Assembly (NCBI GenBank): GCA_036867785.1
Contig: CP145415.1
Span: forward strand, 992,001-1,056,000
Reading direction: 5' to 3'
DNA: 64,000 nucleotides
DNA from: Plasmodiophora brassicae
Lineage: Eukaryota; Endomyxa: Phytomyxea; Phytomyxea; Plasmodiophorida
A model generated the notes under the pieces. The model was not told where the DNA came from and did no database searches. It worked only from the letters and a program-made list of their open reading frames with translations. Of the stretch, positions 19,783-29,453 are shown in pieces. Positions within the stretch are counted from its first letter, which is position 1. Each line of letters starts with the position of its first letter. The position numbers and the translations under genes were made by a program.

Positions 19783-20097
19783 TCAGTACGAGAGCGCGTC
19801 AGGACGATACTCAACCGAAACACTACTGAGATTCGTGCCGAGATCGGACGCTGTGTAGGCTTGGATGGACATATCCGGGTTCACCTTGCCGACAATCTCG
19901 ACGAACGTCGCCCCGTGCAGCTTCTCAGCGGCGCTGCCCGGAATCACGTGGACGGCCACGCCGTCCGGCGCCAGCAGCATGCCGTTCGGCTGCACGCGCC
20001 CCGTGATCCTGACGTTCTGGTTCACATACGACCCCAGCATCCGCCCCAGCACGCGCGGCGCCGCCTGCATGCCGCCTATCGCCGACTTCGCATCCAT
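19783..20097 (-). CDS. RPA3: replication protein A 14-kDa subunit (RPA3)
   Basis: 104 residues, single exon. It is an OB fold with the RPA14 pattern: a lead-in APRVLGRMLGSYVNQNVRITG, then VQPNG..LLAPDGVAVHVIP, then FVEIVGKVNPDMSIQAYTASDLG. The last segment is the most typical part of the family. Length is right for RPA14 (about 105-120). It is the smallest subunit of the single-stranded DNA binding trimer used in replication and repair. The gene is convergent with RBBP6, and its start is 204 nt from the Cdh1 stop on the same strand. Confidence 0.82.
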   Translation of the reverse strand: MDAKSAIGGMQAAPRVLGRMLGSYVNQNVRITGRVQPNGMLLAPDGVAVHVIPGSAAEKLHGATFVEIVGKVNPDMSIQAYTASDLGTNLSSVSVEYRPDALSY

Positions 20098-20301
20098 CGC
20101 GCTGCTCGCCGGAATTGCAAAAATGGGGCACCGCTACCGCGCTCCGGGGGACCGGGTCAGACCGGCTACCGAGCACAGTGACTTCGGCTACACATAGCAG
20201 CAGCACCAAAAGCAGGTCGTTAGCCGTAGTCAGCGTGACCGATTAGCGGCTGCCTGTTTCCGTAATTTGGAGATGACATAGTGCATTGGTGAGCGGATTC
20301 G

Positions 20302-21847
20302 TCAGCGAATGGTGAAGCTGTTGGAGAACGCGACCCGGTTGGCGCCGAGTCGTGATGCGGCTGGCCGGCGCTGGGCATCGCGGTCCAGCTGCGGGAATAT
20401 ATTCCAGAATCGCAGGGTTTCGTCGCCGGCGCCGGTCACGATGGTTTGCCCATCCGGACTGATGGCCAGGTACAGGACGCGGTACGTGTGCCCAGTCAGT
20501 GTCGCGAGTTTCCGCATTGTCGGATACGACCAGACTATGATTTGATTCAACGAGTACCCATGCGTTGACACGACCTAGGCGCCATCATGTTCAGCAATCG
20601 AGCAACGAGTGGCAGTCCAGTTAACCAACCTCGTTGACATTCTTGGACCAGGTTAGGTTGCAGACTTGACTGCCCGTGTCGATGCTCGACAAAGCTGTCT
20701 GGGTTGTCGTGTTCCAGAAACGAATGCATCGGTCCGCTGTCCCTCCTCCTGATGCCAGCAGGCCATGCTGATGCGGCGACCAAGCCAGCGCTTTAACTGC
20801 TGCTGAATGTTCGGCGAACCTCGCGACAGGCGTCGTGGATGACACACTCCAGATCAGCAACTTGTTGTCGTTCCCCCCGGACGCCAGCTGCTTGTCGTCG
20901 AACGACCATCGTAATCCGCATACCTAGACGTGCGTGCACCATGAGCAAACAGGGCTGGATTTCGAGAGAATCTGAGGGGGCGTAACGAACCTCCTGCTTA
21001 TGTGCTGTCAAACGGGACGTGTAGACGTCGGAGGCGCGGTGGTCCCGAATAAGTATAGTACGATCGCGGCTGCCCGAAGCTAGATTATGGCCGCCCCATG
21101 ACAGCGTTCCGACACGAAGGCTGTGCCCCAGCAGGGTGCGGATTTTGACCTGCTTGACAGTGTCATACAGATGCACTTCGCCGCTCTTGGTCCCGACTGC
21201 CAGCATTGTCCCTCTAGGTGCCCAACACAGCTAGCCCAATGGTTAACCAGGCGCTCTGTTGTCGGGTGCGGCATTAATGCTTACCGACGTGATCAAGCCG
21301 TCTTCCCCCGGGAGCTCGCAGAGCTTGGTGACCTTGCTGGTCGACGCGCTCCACAGGTAGACACAGTTCCCCAGTCCCACCCCCAACATATTATTCGACG
21401 ACCAGTCCACTAAGTTCAGGTAGAAGTCGTCCTGCAGAGCGGGAGCATCGAGCACCTAGGCGAGGTCAGCTTCCGCTCTGACCCCGCTTAATAAACCGCC
21501 ATTACCTTGAACGGTGTCGTGCATATTTTCCTCGTTGTGCCTTTACGAAGGTAGGGCGGGGTGGTGACCACAGACGGTTCCGGCGCTGGGCGATGTATAC
21601 TGTAATGCAGGGCGCGCCCGTCGATGCGATGGTCACCAAACACACGCTCTCGTAGCAGGTGAGTGTACGCCGTCATGGGGCTGGGCGGGGCGCCAGCGGG
21701 AGAGTCGCCCGGCGTCAACATATGTGGTAAGTGGTCATTAAGTCGCGTCGGAATATGCCGATCGCCGTATGCTATGGGATGTGGTTCTCCCGCGGGGTGA
21801 CGTTCGTTGACATAAGATAATAACGGGGACCGCCTTTCGAATACCAT
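20302..21847 (-). CDS. FZR1: Cdh1/Fizzy-related APC/C activator
   Basis: Five exons: 21847-21506, 21455-21285, 21230-20991, 20923-20630 and 20574-20302, 439 residues, every intron phase 0. The C-box is DRHIPTR (residues 29-35). After RKICTTPFK the propeller begins with [19 protein letters not shown], a Cdh1/Cdc20 hallmark. Seven WD repeats follow, including [42 protein letters not shown] and [17 protein letters not shown]. The chain ends in Ile-Arg, the IR tail that docks on the APC/C. All the parts needed to activate the complex and recruit D-box or KEN substrates are there. The N-terminal arm is short. The TPFK signature and overall order favour Cdh1 over Cdc20. Confidence 0.95.
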
Positions 21848-22240
21848 CGGACGGCACCGCTGGCGATGACGGCTACTAGCGCAAATGGCTATATAGTCGT
21901 GCGATCGCCCCGGATCCTAGGCGTCACCAAGAATGATGGTACCTCGAGGGGCGGGCGTACTAATTATTGCTAGCCAGATACGAGACCCGGCTAGTTCACC
22001 AGCAATCACACTATTTACGTCGGTCTTTGGCTATTGTGTAGTCCTGGCCCACACCACGACTGTTCCCGGATTACATTTGCATTACGGGACCGTAACGACG
22101 CAACCGTATGTCGTTCTTGTTTGACGACGGCGGCGGGCGTCTGCCACTGAACTCGTTCCGGAAATCGAACATTACCAGCGCGATGGTATATGCCGACAGA
22201 CGGCACGAATTACTTGTCGAGGGCAGGCACATTGTTACCC
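21848..22240. other. upstream region of Cdh1, possible short exon
   Basis: Contains the Cdh1 promoter. A plus-strand ATG at 22108 opens a 71-codon frame that reads like protein but has no recognised family and no clear continuation. See the uncertain minus-strand call at 22241-22771. Confidence 0.3.
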
Positions 22241-22771
22241 TCAGCGCGCTTCTTCATGAATATGGTGGCAGATGCGCTTCGGCGATCGGCAACGCTTCAA
22301 CGAACTGGCCGAACACCTCGTGAATGTCTTCCGCTGTTCCCAGTCCAGAACAACCGCCGGCCAAGGTACGAAGAACGGCAGGGAAAGCAACGTTCTGTCT
22401 CCATGCTCAGGGGTCAACATCATGGCGCCCGCCCTGGACGGGGAATTGGAACGAGCGGCGTAAGCGATTGCTTCAAACAGCGAAATGCCCGGATGGTGGT
22501 AGGCTGGCAACGTCGTCTCGCGTGATCCGGTACGTACACCCTGGTTGTGTGGCATGAGCTTGTTGCGTACTTCTTGTGGCACCAGCAAACGAACATCTGG
22601 ATTGAAAGAGTCATTCGTGCCTGCAGTAGGGCCTCCAGATAATGGGACACGAACCGGAGGTGCCGGGCTGAATTCGACGGCGGAACCGATTGACGTACCA
22701 GGTATAAGCGCTGCTTTGCACCTGACGTAGAAGGCGCAGCAACAAAGCCGGTTTCTCCCATAGACCTTCAT
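22241..22771 (-). CDS. hypothetical protein, uncertain
   Basis: Minus-strand frame from the ATG at 22771 containing protein-like stretches such as FNPDVRLLVPQEVRNKL and GISLFEAIAYAARSN. An in-phase donor after LLSLPFF and an acceptor before VFGQFVEALPIAEAHL could join it to a further exon ending near 22250. The opposite strand also has a plausible start at 22108 (MSFLFDDGGGRLPLNSF...), so the coding strand is not settled. I do not recognise a family. Confidence 0.3.
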   Translation of the reverse strand: MKVYGRNRLCCCAFYVRCKAALIPGTSIGSAVEFSPAPPVRVPLSGGPTAGTNDSFNPDVRLLVPQEVRNKLMPHNQGVRTGSRETTLPAYHHPGISLFEAIAYAARSNSPSRAGAMMLTPEHGDRTLLSLPFFVPWPAVVLDWEQRKTFTRCSASSLKRCRSPKRICHHIHEEAR

Positions 22772-23070
22772 GACAAGCAAGACCGATAATTCACCCGAAA
22801 TATGCTTCGACCTGAAACTGCTCTGCGAACCAAGTGCCGCTAGAGCTCGTCGACTGCTCGCCGCCCACTTATAATGCTATTGGCGACTTTGCTGAGATAG
22901 TCTGCGACCGTGGATGTTATCACCCAACGCAAAATCGTGTACTGATAACCCAGTTCACGACCACCAACTCCGACACAGGTCATCGAATCGTGTGAACCCC
23001 TACATCTGCGTTCCGACCTCCGCCTGCAAACAGGCGCGTGTCAGAATATGACAATGGAGTGGTAGATGGT

Positions 23071-24029
23071 TCATGGTGGACGAACTGTTTCAACGGAAGG
23101 CGTCTTCTGCACCACCACGACTGGCGTAGGTTCTGTCTTATCCTGAGGCCATGGAGAATTAGTTCGTTGACGACTGGTGCAGCTGCTGTCAAACGGTGGC
23201 AAACCGATTTGTACTTGCGGCACCCGCGGACAAGGACGATCACCAGGACGATGGCGATAATGACACAGAATGCCAATATCATGATTTGCCACCAAAGCAG
23301 GTACTTCGCCTTGTTTCCAAGCACTTTCTTCGTTGCGTCCTTGATACCGCGATTCAGTTCCAGCGAGAGTGAGAACTACAGCGCTATGAGCGGTCGTGAC
23401 CTAAAGGCAAATGGGCACTTCAACGAACCTTCTGGACGTCCTGGAAAATCTTCGACCCGCTGTTCGTCTTCTTCTCGATCCAGACCTGCGTCATGAACAT
23501 GTCTTCGTTGTCGTACACCATCTTGCGGAGCAATGATTTCTCGTTCTTCGTCTGCCATTTCCACATGCTTTGGATGGACGCCAGGATCAGTGCGACCACG
23601 CGATGGGCGGCCGCTTTCGTAACAGCATTGTCGGGACGCTTGCCATCGGCCAACTCCTTCATGTACTCCTTCTTACGCGTCTCGAACTCCAGGCCTTTCC
23701 TGTGTAAGACGGTTGGTGAAAACAAAGCAACTGCGCTGTAGAACGGGTTCCTACTTGACGTCATCCTTGGTAAGAATCGCGCTCCCGATGAAATCCATGA
23801 CTTCTTTGCCGGTGATGGTGCCGGACACCGTCAGGTCCTTGATTTTAGAGTCAGCGTCAATTGCTTTGTACACGTCGACAACGAAGCTCCGGATCTGGTC
23901 GTTGTCAGTGGCTGCTTCCTGCAAGAACGTCAAATCAGGAGACCGCCATTATCCGAACCCTCGATATACCTTGGCAGCAACGATAACGGCAAGACCAATG
24001 CATGCGACAATGAACGCAGTCTGATTCAT
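23071..24029 (-). CDS. membrane protein with N- and C-terminal anchors
   Basis: Five exons: 24029-23970, 23918-23755, 23699-23429, 23375-23205 and 23142-23071, 245 residues with consistent phases. The first exon encodes a hydrophobic N terminus (MNQTAFIVACIGLAVIVAAK), a signal peptide or anchor. A soluble helical middle of about 165 residues follows, including RRPDN-like, MWKWQTKNEKSLLRKM and SGSKIFQDVQK segments. Then comes a strong span LLWWQIMILAFCVIIAIVLV with a basic stop (RGCRKYKS) and a short Pro/Val tail (PTPVVVVQKTP). The WW-before-anchor pattern recalls R-SNAREs, but no SNARE heptads are visible, so I do not call it one. Family unknown. Confidence 0.6.
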
Positions 24030-24272
24030 AATAGATACAAAGCGACCCGCGGTAGTTAGGTGCTCGGGGATGGCGTCTGCGCTACTGATACCGTTATAGC
24101 CGCTGGGAACAGGTTGCTTCCGGACTCGTTCACACTGGACGACGATTAATCCGCTCAGGTGCAAAGAGATTAATATCAAGTGACGTGTGAACCAATCCAC
24201 ATAAGAACATCTGCGCCGAAACCAGGAAAACGCGGGGCGAAACGACCTCCCAGTCTCCCACCGCACAAACAG

Positions 24273-24891
24273 ATAGTAATGATAGAGAATACACCAACCT
24301 TGCCAAGGAGTTTTACCAGAAAGAGATGGACAAAGAGTTCAACAGGGAACTCGTGTGGGCCGAGATCAGAAACCTTCCGAAGTTCGCCGTTCCCCGTGAG
24401 ACGATCTCGGCATCAGTGAAGCAGGCTCTCATGCTCGACGTACATGACCATCAAGGTGCGGAACATGATCGTGACGCCGTCAGTGTTGCCGGCGATGCAC
24501 CCGAGATTCTTGCTACGTCCTTGGCGATGAGCAATCGACCGACAGTTGGAAAGAAAAGGCGAAGCGATTGAAGTTTGAAGAAACCGGCCGTGATCACGAC
24601 GCAGGTGGTGGCATCCGTCAATTTCTCCAGGAGGTCCTCGCCAGGGACGTGGCGAAGAGCGAAATTGCCCGCAAGCGAGTGGAGGCGGCACAAGAGCAGG
24701 CGGCTGTCGCTCGTGACCGGTATAATCTCAAGCTGTTCGCTGAGGGCAGTTCCAATGAGTCGATGGGGTACTTGAGCCTCAAGCGCCAGCAGCTGCTCGT
24801 CGAAGAGCGCATCGAATTGCGGAAGAAACAGCTGGAGTCGCGTCGGTTGGCGATGTTGCTGGCAGAGGCCGATAATGAAAGTGGCGCCTAG
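24273..24891 (+). pseudogene. Myb/SANT-like (NAM-associated) gene, 3' half
   Basis: Two exons (to 24439, then 24484-24891; 44-nt intron). The first reads YTNLAKEFYQKEMDKEF...VWAEIRNLPKF, the end of a trihelix-type domain like the plant NAM-associated one. The second is Glu/Arg/Lys/Ala coiled coil (VAKSEIARKRVEAAQEQA...), as such proteins have at the C terminus. The N-terminal half of the domain is missing upstream, because the neighbouring gene starts 240 bp away. It faces the related fragment at 24895-25320. Confidence 0.5.
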
Positions 24892-24894
24892 CTC

Positions 24895-25320
24895 TGACTC
24901 GGCCCACACGAGTCCCCTGTTGAACTATCTGTCCATCTCCTTCTGGTAATACTGCTTGGCAAGGTTGGTGCAATCGTCCAACGACCAGCCAGAGTGGGAT
25001 TCGGCCAGGGCTTTGCTCCCGCACCTAGAGAACTTGAGGAGGTTCTTCTGGATATTGTTCTGCCACCTCGACCGAATGCTTAGCCAATTACGATCTTGGA
25101 CGAACGAGGACGAGTCCTTCACCAAACGGTGTAATTCGTCGGTGACGCGACGGAAGAACGTCTCGCCGTCCTGGTCGGTGCCTACCGACGCATCCGCCGT
25201 GATGGCCTTGTAGCTCTGGCGATGACGATGTCCTCAGAGGACGCGAAGGTTTTCTATCCGGGTGCCTTGCCGCGGCCAGCAGGAGTCGACGACGACGGCT
25301 CCGGCGCGCTGGCCGCCATC
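24895..25320 (-). pseudogene. Myb/SANT-like (NAM-associated) gene, 5' half
   Basis: Reads SSEDIVIA, then YKAITADASVGTDQDGETF, WLSIRSRWQNNIQKNLLKF, HSGWSLDDCTNLAKQYYQ. This is the first two helices and the start of the third of a trihelix-type DNA-binding domain. A TAG lies in frame near 25267, a one-base slip separates EDIVIAR from YKAIT near 25210, and the frame ends at QKEMDR where the plus-strand copy continues KEFNREL. So this is a broken copy. About 90 bp at its 3' end (24895-24990) repeat 24273-24364 in inverted orientation. Confidence 0.5.
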
Positions 25321-25639
25321 GGTGAACCCGGCGCGCTGTCCGCGATTCAATTGCCGTCTTCAAATCCCTTCCAGATCTGTTCAAATCTGGTCGGATTATG
25401 GCAATCCATAATGGGCAACGAGTGGGGTACAGATTCTCTATTATCTGCGATATGGATCACCGGTGGAGATGCTCATAGGCGTCGATTTCGAATGGTAACC
25501 GTTAAGCGACCTTCAACGTAAGCAGTTGTTGCAGACGAACACTGTTCGAGCGGCAAATGCAAGAAGTGTATGAGGACGACTGCTTTGCTCAACGATGCGA
25601 TGCTTTGGGTATCCCGTGGCTGTCGACCGTGCAGAAGTG

Positions 25640-26010
25640 CATTTCAGCGAATCGCATGCTGTTGTCCTTGGCGACACATCGCTGATGATGTTGCAAGTAG
25701 CCAAGAACATCTCGAACATGATCAGCACATCGTCGGCATCGCCATTGTCCCGCGAATGCTCTTGACGAATAGTTAAGATTGTGAAGCTCATCACTTGAAT
25801 CGTTCAAGGTAGGCTAACAAGTCGTCGTATATGCTTAATTGTACCTGTACGGAAAGCGATTAGCTTCAGCTGACTTGTGTGCCTAGTTTGAACGCTTCAA
25901 ATGCTGTGCTCCACCAAACTTGATGTATTCGTCAAGAGCATGTTGAGCATATTCGAGATGCTCTTGGCTGATTGCGTCGCCGTCAGCGACATATGTCGCC
26001 AATGGCAACC
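25640..26010. repeat. inverted duplication of a short coding-like segment
   Basis: The plus strand around 25655-25760 (IADDVASSQEHLEHDQHIV) and the minus strand around 25905-26005 (VADGDAISQEHLEYAQHAL) encode clearly related peptides, facing each other across about 130 bp. The divergence suggests an old inverted duplication. It is the second such event within 2 kb. Confidence 0.55.
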
Positions 26011-26269
26011 GGATGCCCCCAGTCAACTCGCTCCTCCACCAATCGTTCGAGATGATCCTACCGCGCCGCTGCTCACTTCGACCCTTCAATTTTACAGGCG
26101 AAAACGAAGCATTCGCGCCAACAGTGAACGAAAACAACAGATATTGTATTCGTCTGGTGGAGAAGCACCCATGCCTCATTATGCTTTCACAGGACTGGCT
26201 AGACAGGATGATACGCCGCACGAACGAGGTCCCCAGGCCAACGATGCAGTTCAGCGCGAGATCTCGCAT
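25883..26269 (-). CDS. hypothetical protein
   Basis: 128 residues from the ATG at 26269, single exon. No known domain. The C-terminal third (VADGDAISQEHLEYAQHALDEYIKF) is helical and matches the inverted copy near 25700. Two overlapping plus-strand frames compete with it, so strand choice rests on that duplicated peptide only. Confidence 0.3.
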   Translation of the reverse strand: MRDLALNCIVGLGTSFVRRIILSSQSCESIMRHGCFSTRRIQYLLFSFTVGANASFSPVKLKGRSEQRRGRIISNDWWRSELTGGIRLPLATYVADGDAISQEHLEYAQHALDEYIKFGGAQHLKRSN

Positions 26270-26907
26270 GAATGGTTTCGCTGGGTGGCCTGGATCCGGT
26301 CCGGTCGTACACGGTACTGACAGGCGCTCGGAGAGTCTGCCGCCGGACGAGTCCTACCAGGCGGTCAATCAACGCTGGAATGAGGGTTGCCAAATCTGGT
26401 TGACGATCTGCATGATGTGCCAGGGTCCAGGGCCGTCAAGGTGTGTAGCACCTGGAGACAAAGCAGCTACCACGGGATGATTGTCGCACGCCTGGGCTAT
26501 CCACGGCAGCGTCGAGATCAGGATGTCTCCACTGTCGCGTCGAGGGCTGGGCGCCGATGATGCCAGCCCAGGAATCCTCTCAACGAGCGGCTTCTTTGTG
26601 TGTGAGGAGCGACCAGGCCCATATGGTTAGACGGTCCCGCAGGCTGTCTGTAGCCTGAGTTAAACCCCGCGCCTGATGCGTACAAGAAACGTCCTGTTCG
26701 GAGGGGCAGTGCTGTTTGTGCTGGGCGGGGACCTCCGTAAACAGCTGCAAGGCTGCAGCAGTGCAGCTACAGTCGCTGCTGACTGCGATTGCGCTATAAT
26801 TGGTCCAGTCCGCACGGGTGTCCCAGCACCGCAGTGCCAGTGCCACGGCCTCCGTGCGGGCTAACCTGACGGGCTGTTGCAGTTGAGAAACGCTTGCTCC
26901 TGCAGGG
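26270..26907. other. intergenic, no gene recognised
   Basis: Contains the promoter of the signal-peptide protein at 26908. Open frames here lack motifs. A 327-codon antisense frame beginning at 26580 continues opposite the next gene and is a shadow of it. Confidence 0.4.
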
Positions 26908-27618
26908 ATGGCGCGTCTGGCGGTATTGGCGCTGCTGGCGCTCGTGGTCGCGCAGGCCGTTGCCGATCCACCGAGCCGCGATACTGGGCATAGGATCGCC
27001 GACCGAATCGTGAAGAAGGAGAAGGAGGAGAAGGTCAAGAAGGAAAAGGAACAGAATGAGAAGACGATCATCGGCCATGGTCGCGATTGGGTCGACCTGG
27101 GCGTGAAGAAGCTCAAGGACACTGCCGACGCTGTTAAAGAGGTTGATAGTTTTGCGGGGTCCCTCGTTAAGGCGGCAGGGGTTGGTGTCACTGCAATCGC
27201 TACGGCACCATCTGCATACCGCTGGGTCAAGGGCGTCGTTATGCCTGAGAAGAAGAGCACCGGATCTCCCATCAAGGACAAGTTGGTCTCCGCCAAGGAC
27301 GCGCTGATGAAGCCCGCGCCGGTCACTGTCACCACCGGGGCTGCCATGGCGACGGCCGCCATTGGCGGCGCTGCGTTCACTGCGGCAGCGATCGAGATAA
27401 AGAAGCAGGTTGACGGAAAGAAGAAGAAAAAGGAAGAACCAAAGCAGGAAGCTGCTGCATCTGTGAGCCGTGCTGCCTCTGAAGACGCTTCCAACATGGT
27501 CCTCATCGTCTCCATCGTCCTGATCGTTGTCGGCGCACTCGTCGGCTTGCTCGCGTTCTGCATCGCTAAACGGCAGGACGCTGCATCGGCGCCAGTTGCT
27601 GTTGTCTCGGCCGTCTAA
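26908..27618 (+). CDS. type I membrane protein, Lys-rich ectodomain
   Basis: 236 residues, single exon. A clear signal peptide (MARLAVLALLALVVAQAVA) precedes a highly charged KKEKEEKVKKEKEQNEK stretch. A middle region of small residues has two weakly hydrophobic patches (GVGVTAIATAPSA and TTGAAMATAAIGGAAFTAAA), then KKKKKEEPKQEAAA. A strong membrane span (NMVLIVSIVLIVVGALVGLLAF) follows, with a short cytosolic tail. This is a secretory-pathway or plasma-membrane protein with a polybasic, probably flexible outer part. No family recognised. Confidence 0.75.
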   Translation: MARLAVLALLALVVAQAVADPPSRDTGHRIADRIVKKEKEEKVKKEKEQNEKTIIGHGRDWVDLGVKKLKDTADAVKEVDSFAGSLVKAAGVGVTAIATAPSAYRWVKGVVMPEKKSTGSPIKDKLVSAKDALMKPAPVTVTTGAAMATAAIGGAAFTAAAIEIKKQVDGKKKKKEEPKQEAAASVSRAASEDASNMVLIVSIVLIVVGALVGLLAFCIAKRQDAASAPVAVVSAV

Positions 27619-27904
27619 ATGGCCAACCGCTACCTCCTGCACACCCCTTCATGAATACATGTCCATCGCGGTAGATCTCCATGAGCCAGGCAGTAGTCGC
27701 GAAGTGTGAGCTGTCACTGAGGCATATGTGGGCCTTTCATCGCTGTGCAACAGTTCCAGTGACTGTTGTATCGGCTGATCTGGCCTTCTCGCTGGTGGTC
27801 ACATAGATTTTGCTGTTGCCTATGGTATCTTAATCGACCGCTTTGAGTACGCCCAGCGGTGGACCACCCGACTCGCTCGTTCGCCGTCGTACGTATACGA
27901 CACC

Positions 27905-29127
27905 ATGGGGGTCGCCTCGAACCGGGCTGTCAACCTATGGAGCAGGAGCAGTTCCGAGATCGACTGGTGTGAAGACAACTATCAGTACTCTCAGTACGAG
28001 GCCCTGCATGCGATTCGTGCGACGCCTGCTCTCTGATATCGTTCATGTCATCAGATACGTTGCGGAATATTGTAGGTTGAGAAAACTGAGGGCATTCCCA
28101 GCGGTGTTAGTCATGTCGATGAGTAGATAATACGTTTTCAAACATTCTGTTCTTGATCCTGCCTCCGATAATGATATACCTGTCGCGACCCTTCAGCCGA
28201 TTCATCACACCCGACATCAATATCGTCTGGCTTCTCCTTACAGTCGTGGGGCTCGGCTCTGGGTACTTTCATGCAACCCTAAGCTACTCTGGTATGTGAC
28301 AGTGGACTCCCCGTCGTGCCCACCTCAAGAGGTGCCAACAGGGCAGCTTATTGACGAGCTGGCGATTCTCTGGGTGGTCGCCGCCGTCGTCATGATCGCT
28401 TCCCCGAAGAATTTGATGAATAATCGGATCCTGAACGGCTCCAGGCTGCGCCTCAAGATCATTATGACAATTGTCACGATAGTGTCATCGGGGCTAATGT
28501 TCGCCGCACCGGTCCTCAACGCATTCCTGCTCTTGAGTCTATGCATCCCGGCATTGGTTCGGCGCCGATAACCAACCGATTGCTTGCTCACATCGTGTAC
28601 ACAGGCGTTCTTTGTCAACAAGGTCCAATCAGCAACAAGCTGGCGCGTCGTTCGCCTGATATTCTTATCCACATTCTGGTTCGCTATAGACGTTTGAACT
28701 TGTGTCTAACCCTGAATCACGCGCCTCGTGCAGGTGGCTCCTCGCTATAACATGCTGGGTCAACGATCGCGTGTTCTGCAAGGTACGCCTACCGGCGAGG
28801 CCCACATTCTACAGTCCAACGAGTTATAACAGATCTGGACTGAACTGGGTGTGCCATATCCGCAACTCCATGCCCTATGGCACCTGTTGGTCTCCGTCTG
28901 CTCCTACGCATTCATCATCGTTGCTGGTAATGCTGCGCGATCCAGGCACTGCGGCTCGGGGACTAATCCGGGTTCCGATCCGTGACGCAGCATACTACAT
29001 GGCCTTGGAGGAACGTCCCGAGCTCCATCCTCGCATCGCCTACTGGCCAATAGACACCTTCGAGTTCGGCATCGTCTACGTCGAATTCGTCAACGACCCG
29101 ATCACCGTCATGGACAAGGACGACTGA
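27905..29127 (+). CDS. ACER: alkaline ceramidase
   Basis: Eight exons: 27905-27993, 28055-28071, 28127-28291, 28342-28556, 28605-28678, 28734-28782, 28833-28926 and 28991-29127, 279 residues, all phases fitting. Family landmarks in order: DWCEDNY near the N terminus, [43 protein letters not shown] (active-site Ser/His/Asp group), and the zinc-binding PQLHALWHLL. The end, RIAYWPIDTFEFG, is also typical. It is a seven-span ER/Golgi enzyme that cleaves ceramide to sphingosine and fatty acid. Exon 2 is a 17-nt microexon inside a conserved motif. Length equals the usual 260-280. Confidence 0.95.
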
Positions 29128-29234
29128 CGACTATTTCCCTATCAGCTATCACGCTCTTCCAGCATAAATGCAGTATGTTGTATTAGGGATGTTGTCGTGA
29201 TTGCACCTGCCCGTAGGATATTATGATCGGGCGC

Positions 29235-29453
29235 TCAGCTATCAACACGACCTTGAAGTATAGATAGGGCCGTGAACTGCGGCAAGGACACGCTCGAGTG
29301 GCGCTTCAGTTCGGAGCGGCTCTTGCGGAACTCGGTCAGCGACACCGGGATGTGATCCAGGTTGCGTTCGCTTGCGCATGTCCGTCTTCGCTTGCGGGCG
29401 CGCTGTTCGTAGGCGACCGCCTCCGCCAACGTCGCATCCATACTCGTCGACAT
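29235..29453 (-). CDS. small basic protein, paralogue A
   Basis: 72 residues from the ATG at 29453. A basic patch RARKRRRTCASER is followed by SLTEFRKSRSELKRHSS and the C-terminal LPQFTALSILQGRVDS. It is plainly related to the gene at 30828-31043 (same order and the same ending to within one residue). No known family; the basic bipartite patch suggests nuclear location. A TATAAATA-like box lies at 29519-29527 on the minus strand. Confidence 0.6.
   Translation of the reverse strand: MSTSMDATLAEAVAYEQRARKRRRTCASERNLDHIPVSLTEFRKSRSELKRHSSVSLPQFTALSILQGRVDS

Noticed and set aside
23205-23375. R-SNARE identity of the C-terminal WW-plus-anchor segment
   Set aside because: No SNARE heptad pattern or central Arg layer precedes the anchor.
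26580-27563. 327-codon antisense frame opposite the signal-peptide membrane protein
   Set aside because: Its Ser/Phe-rich composition is the mirror of Lys/Glu codons on the plus strand, where a clean signal peptide and membrane span exist.
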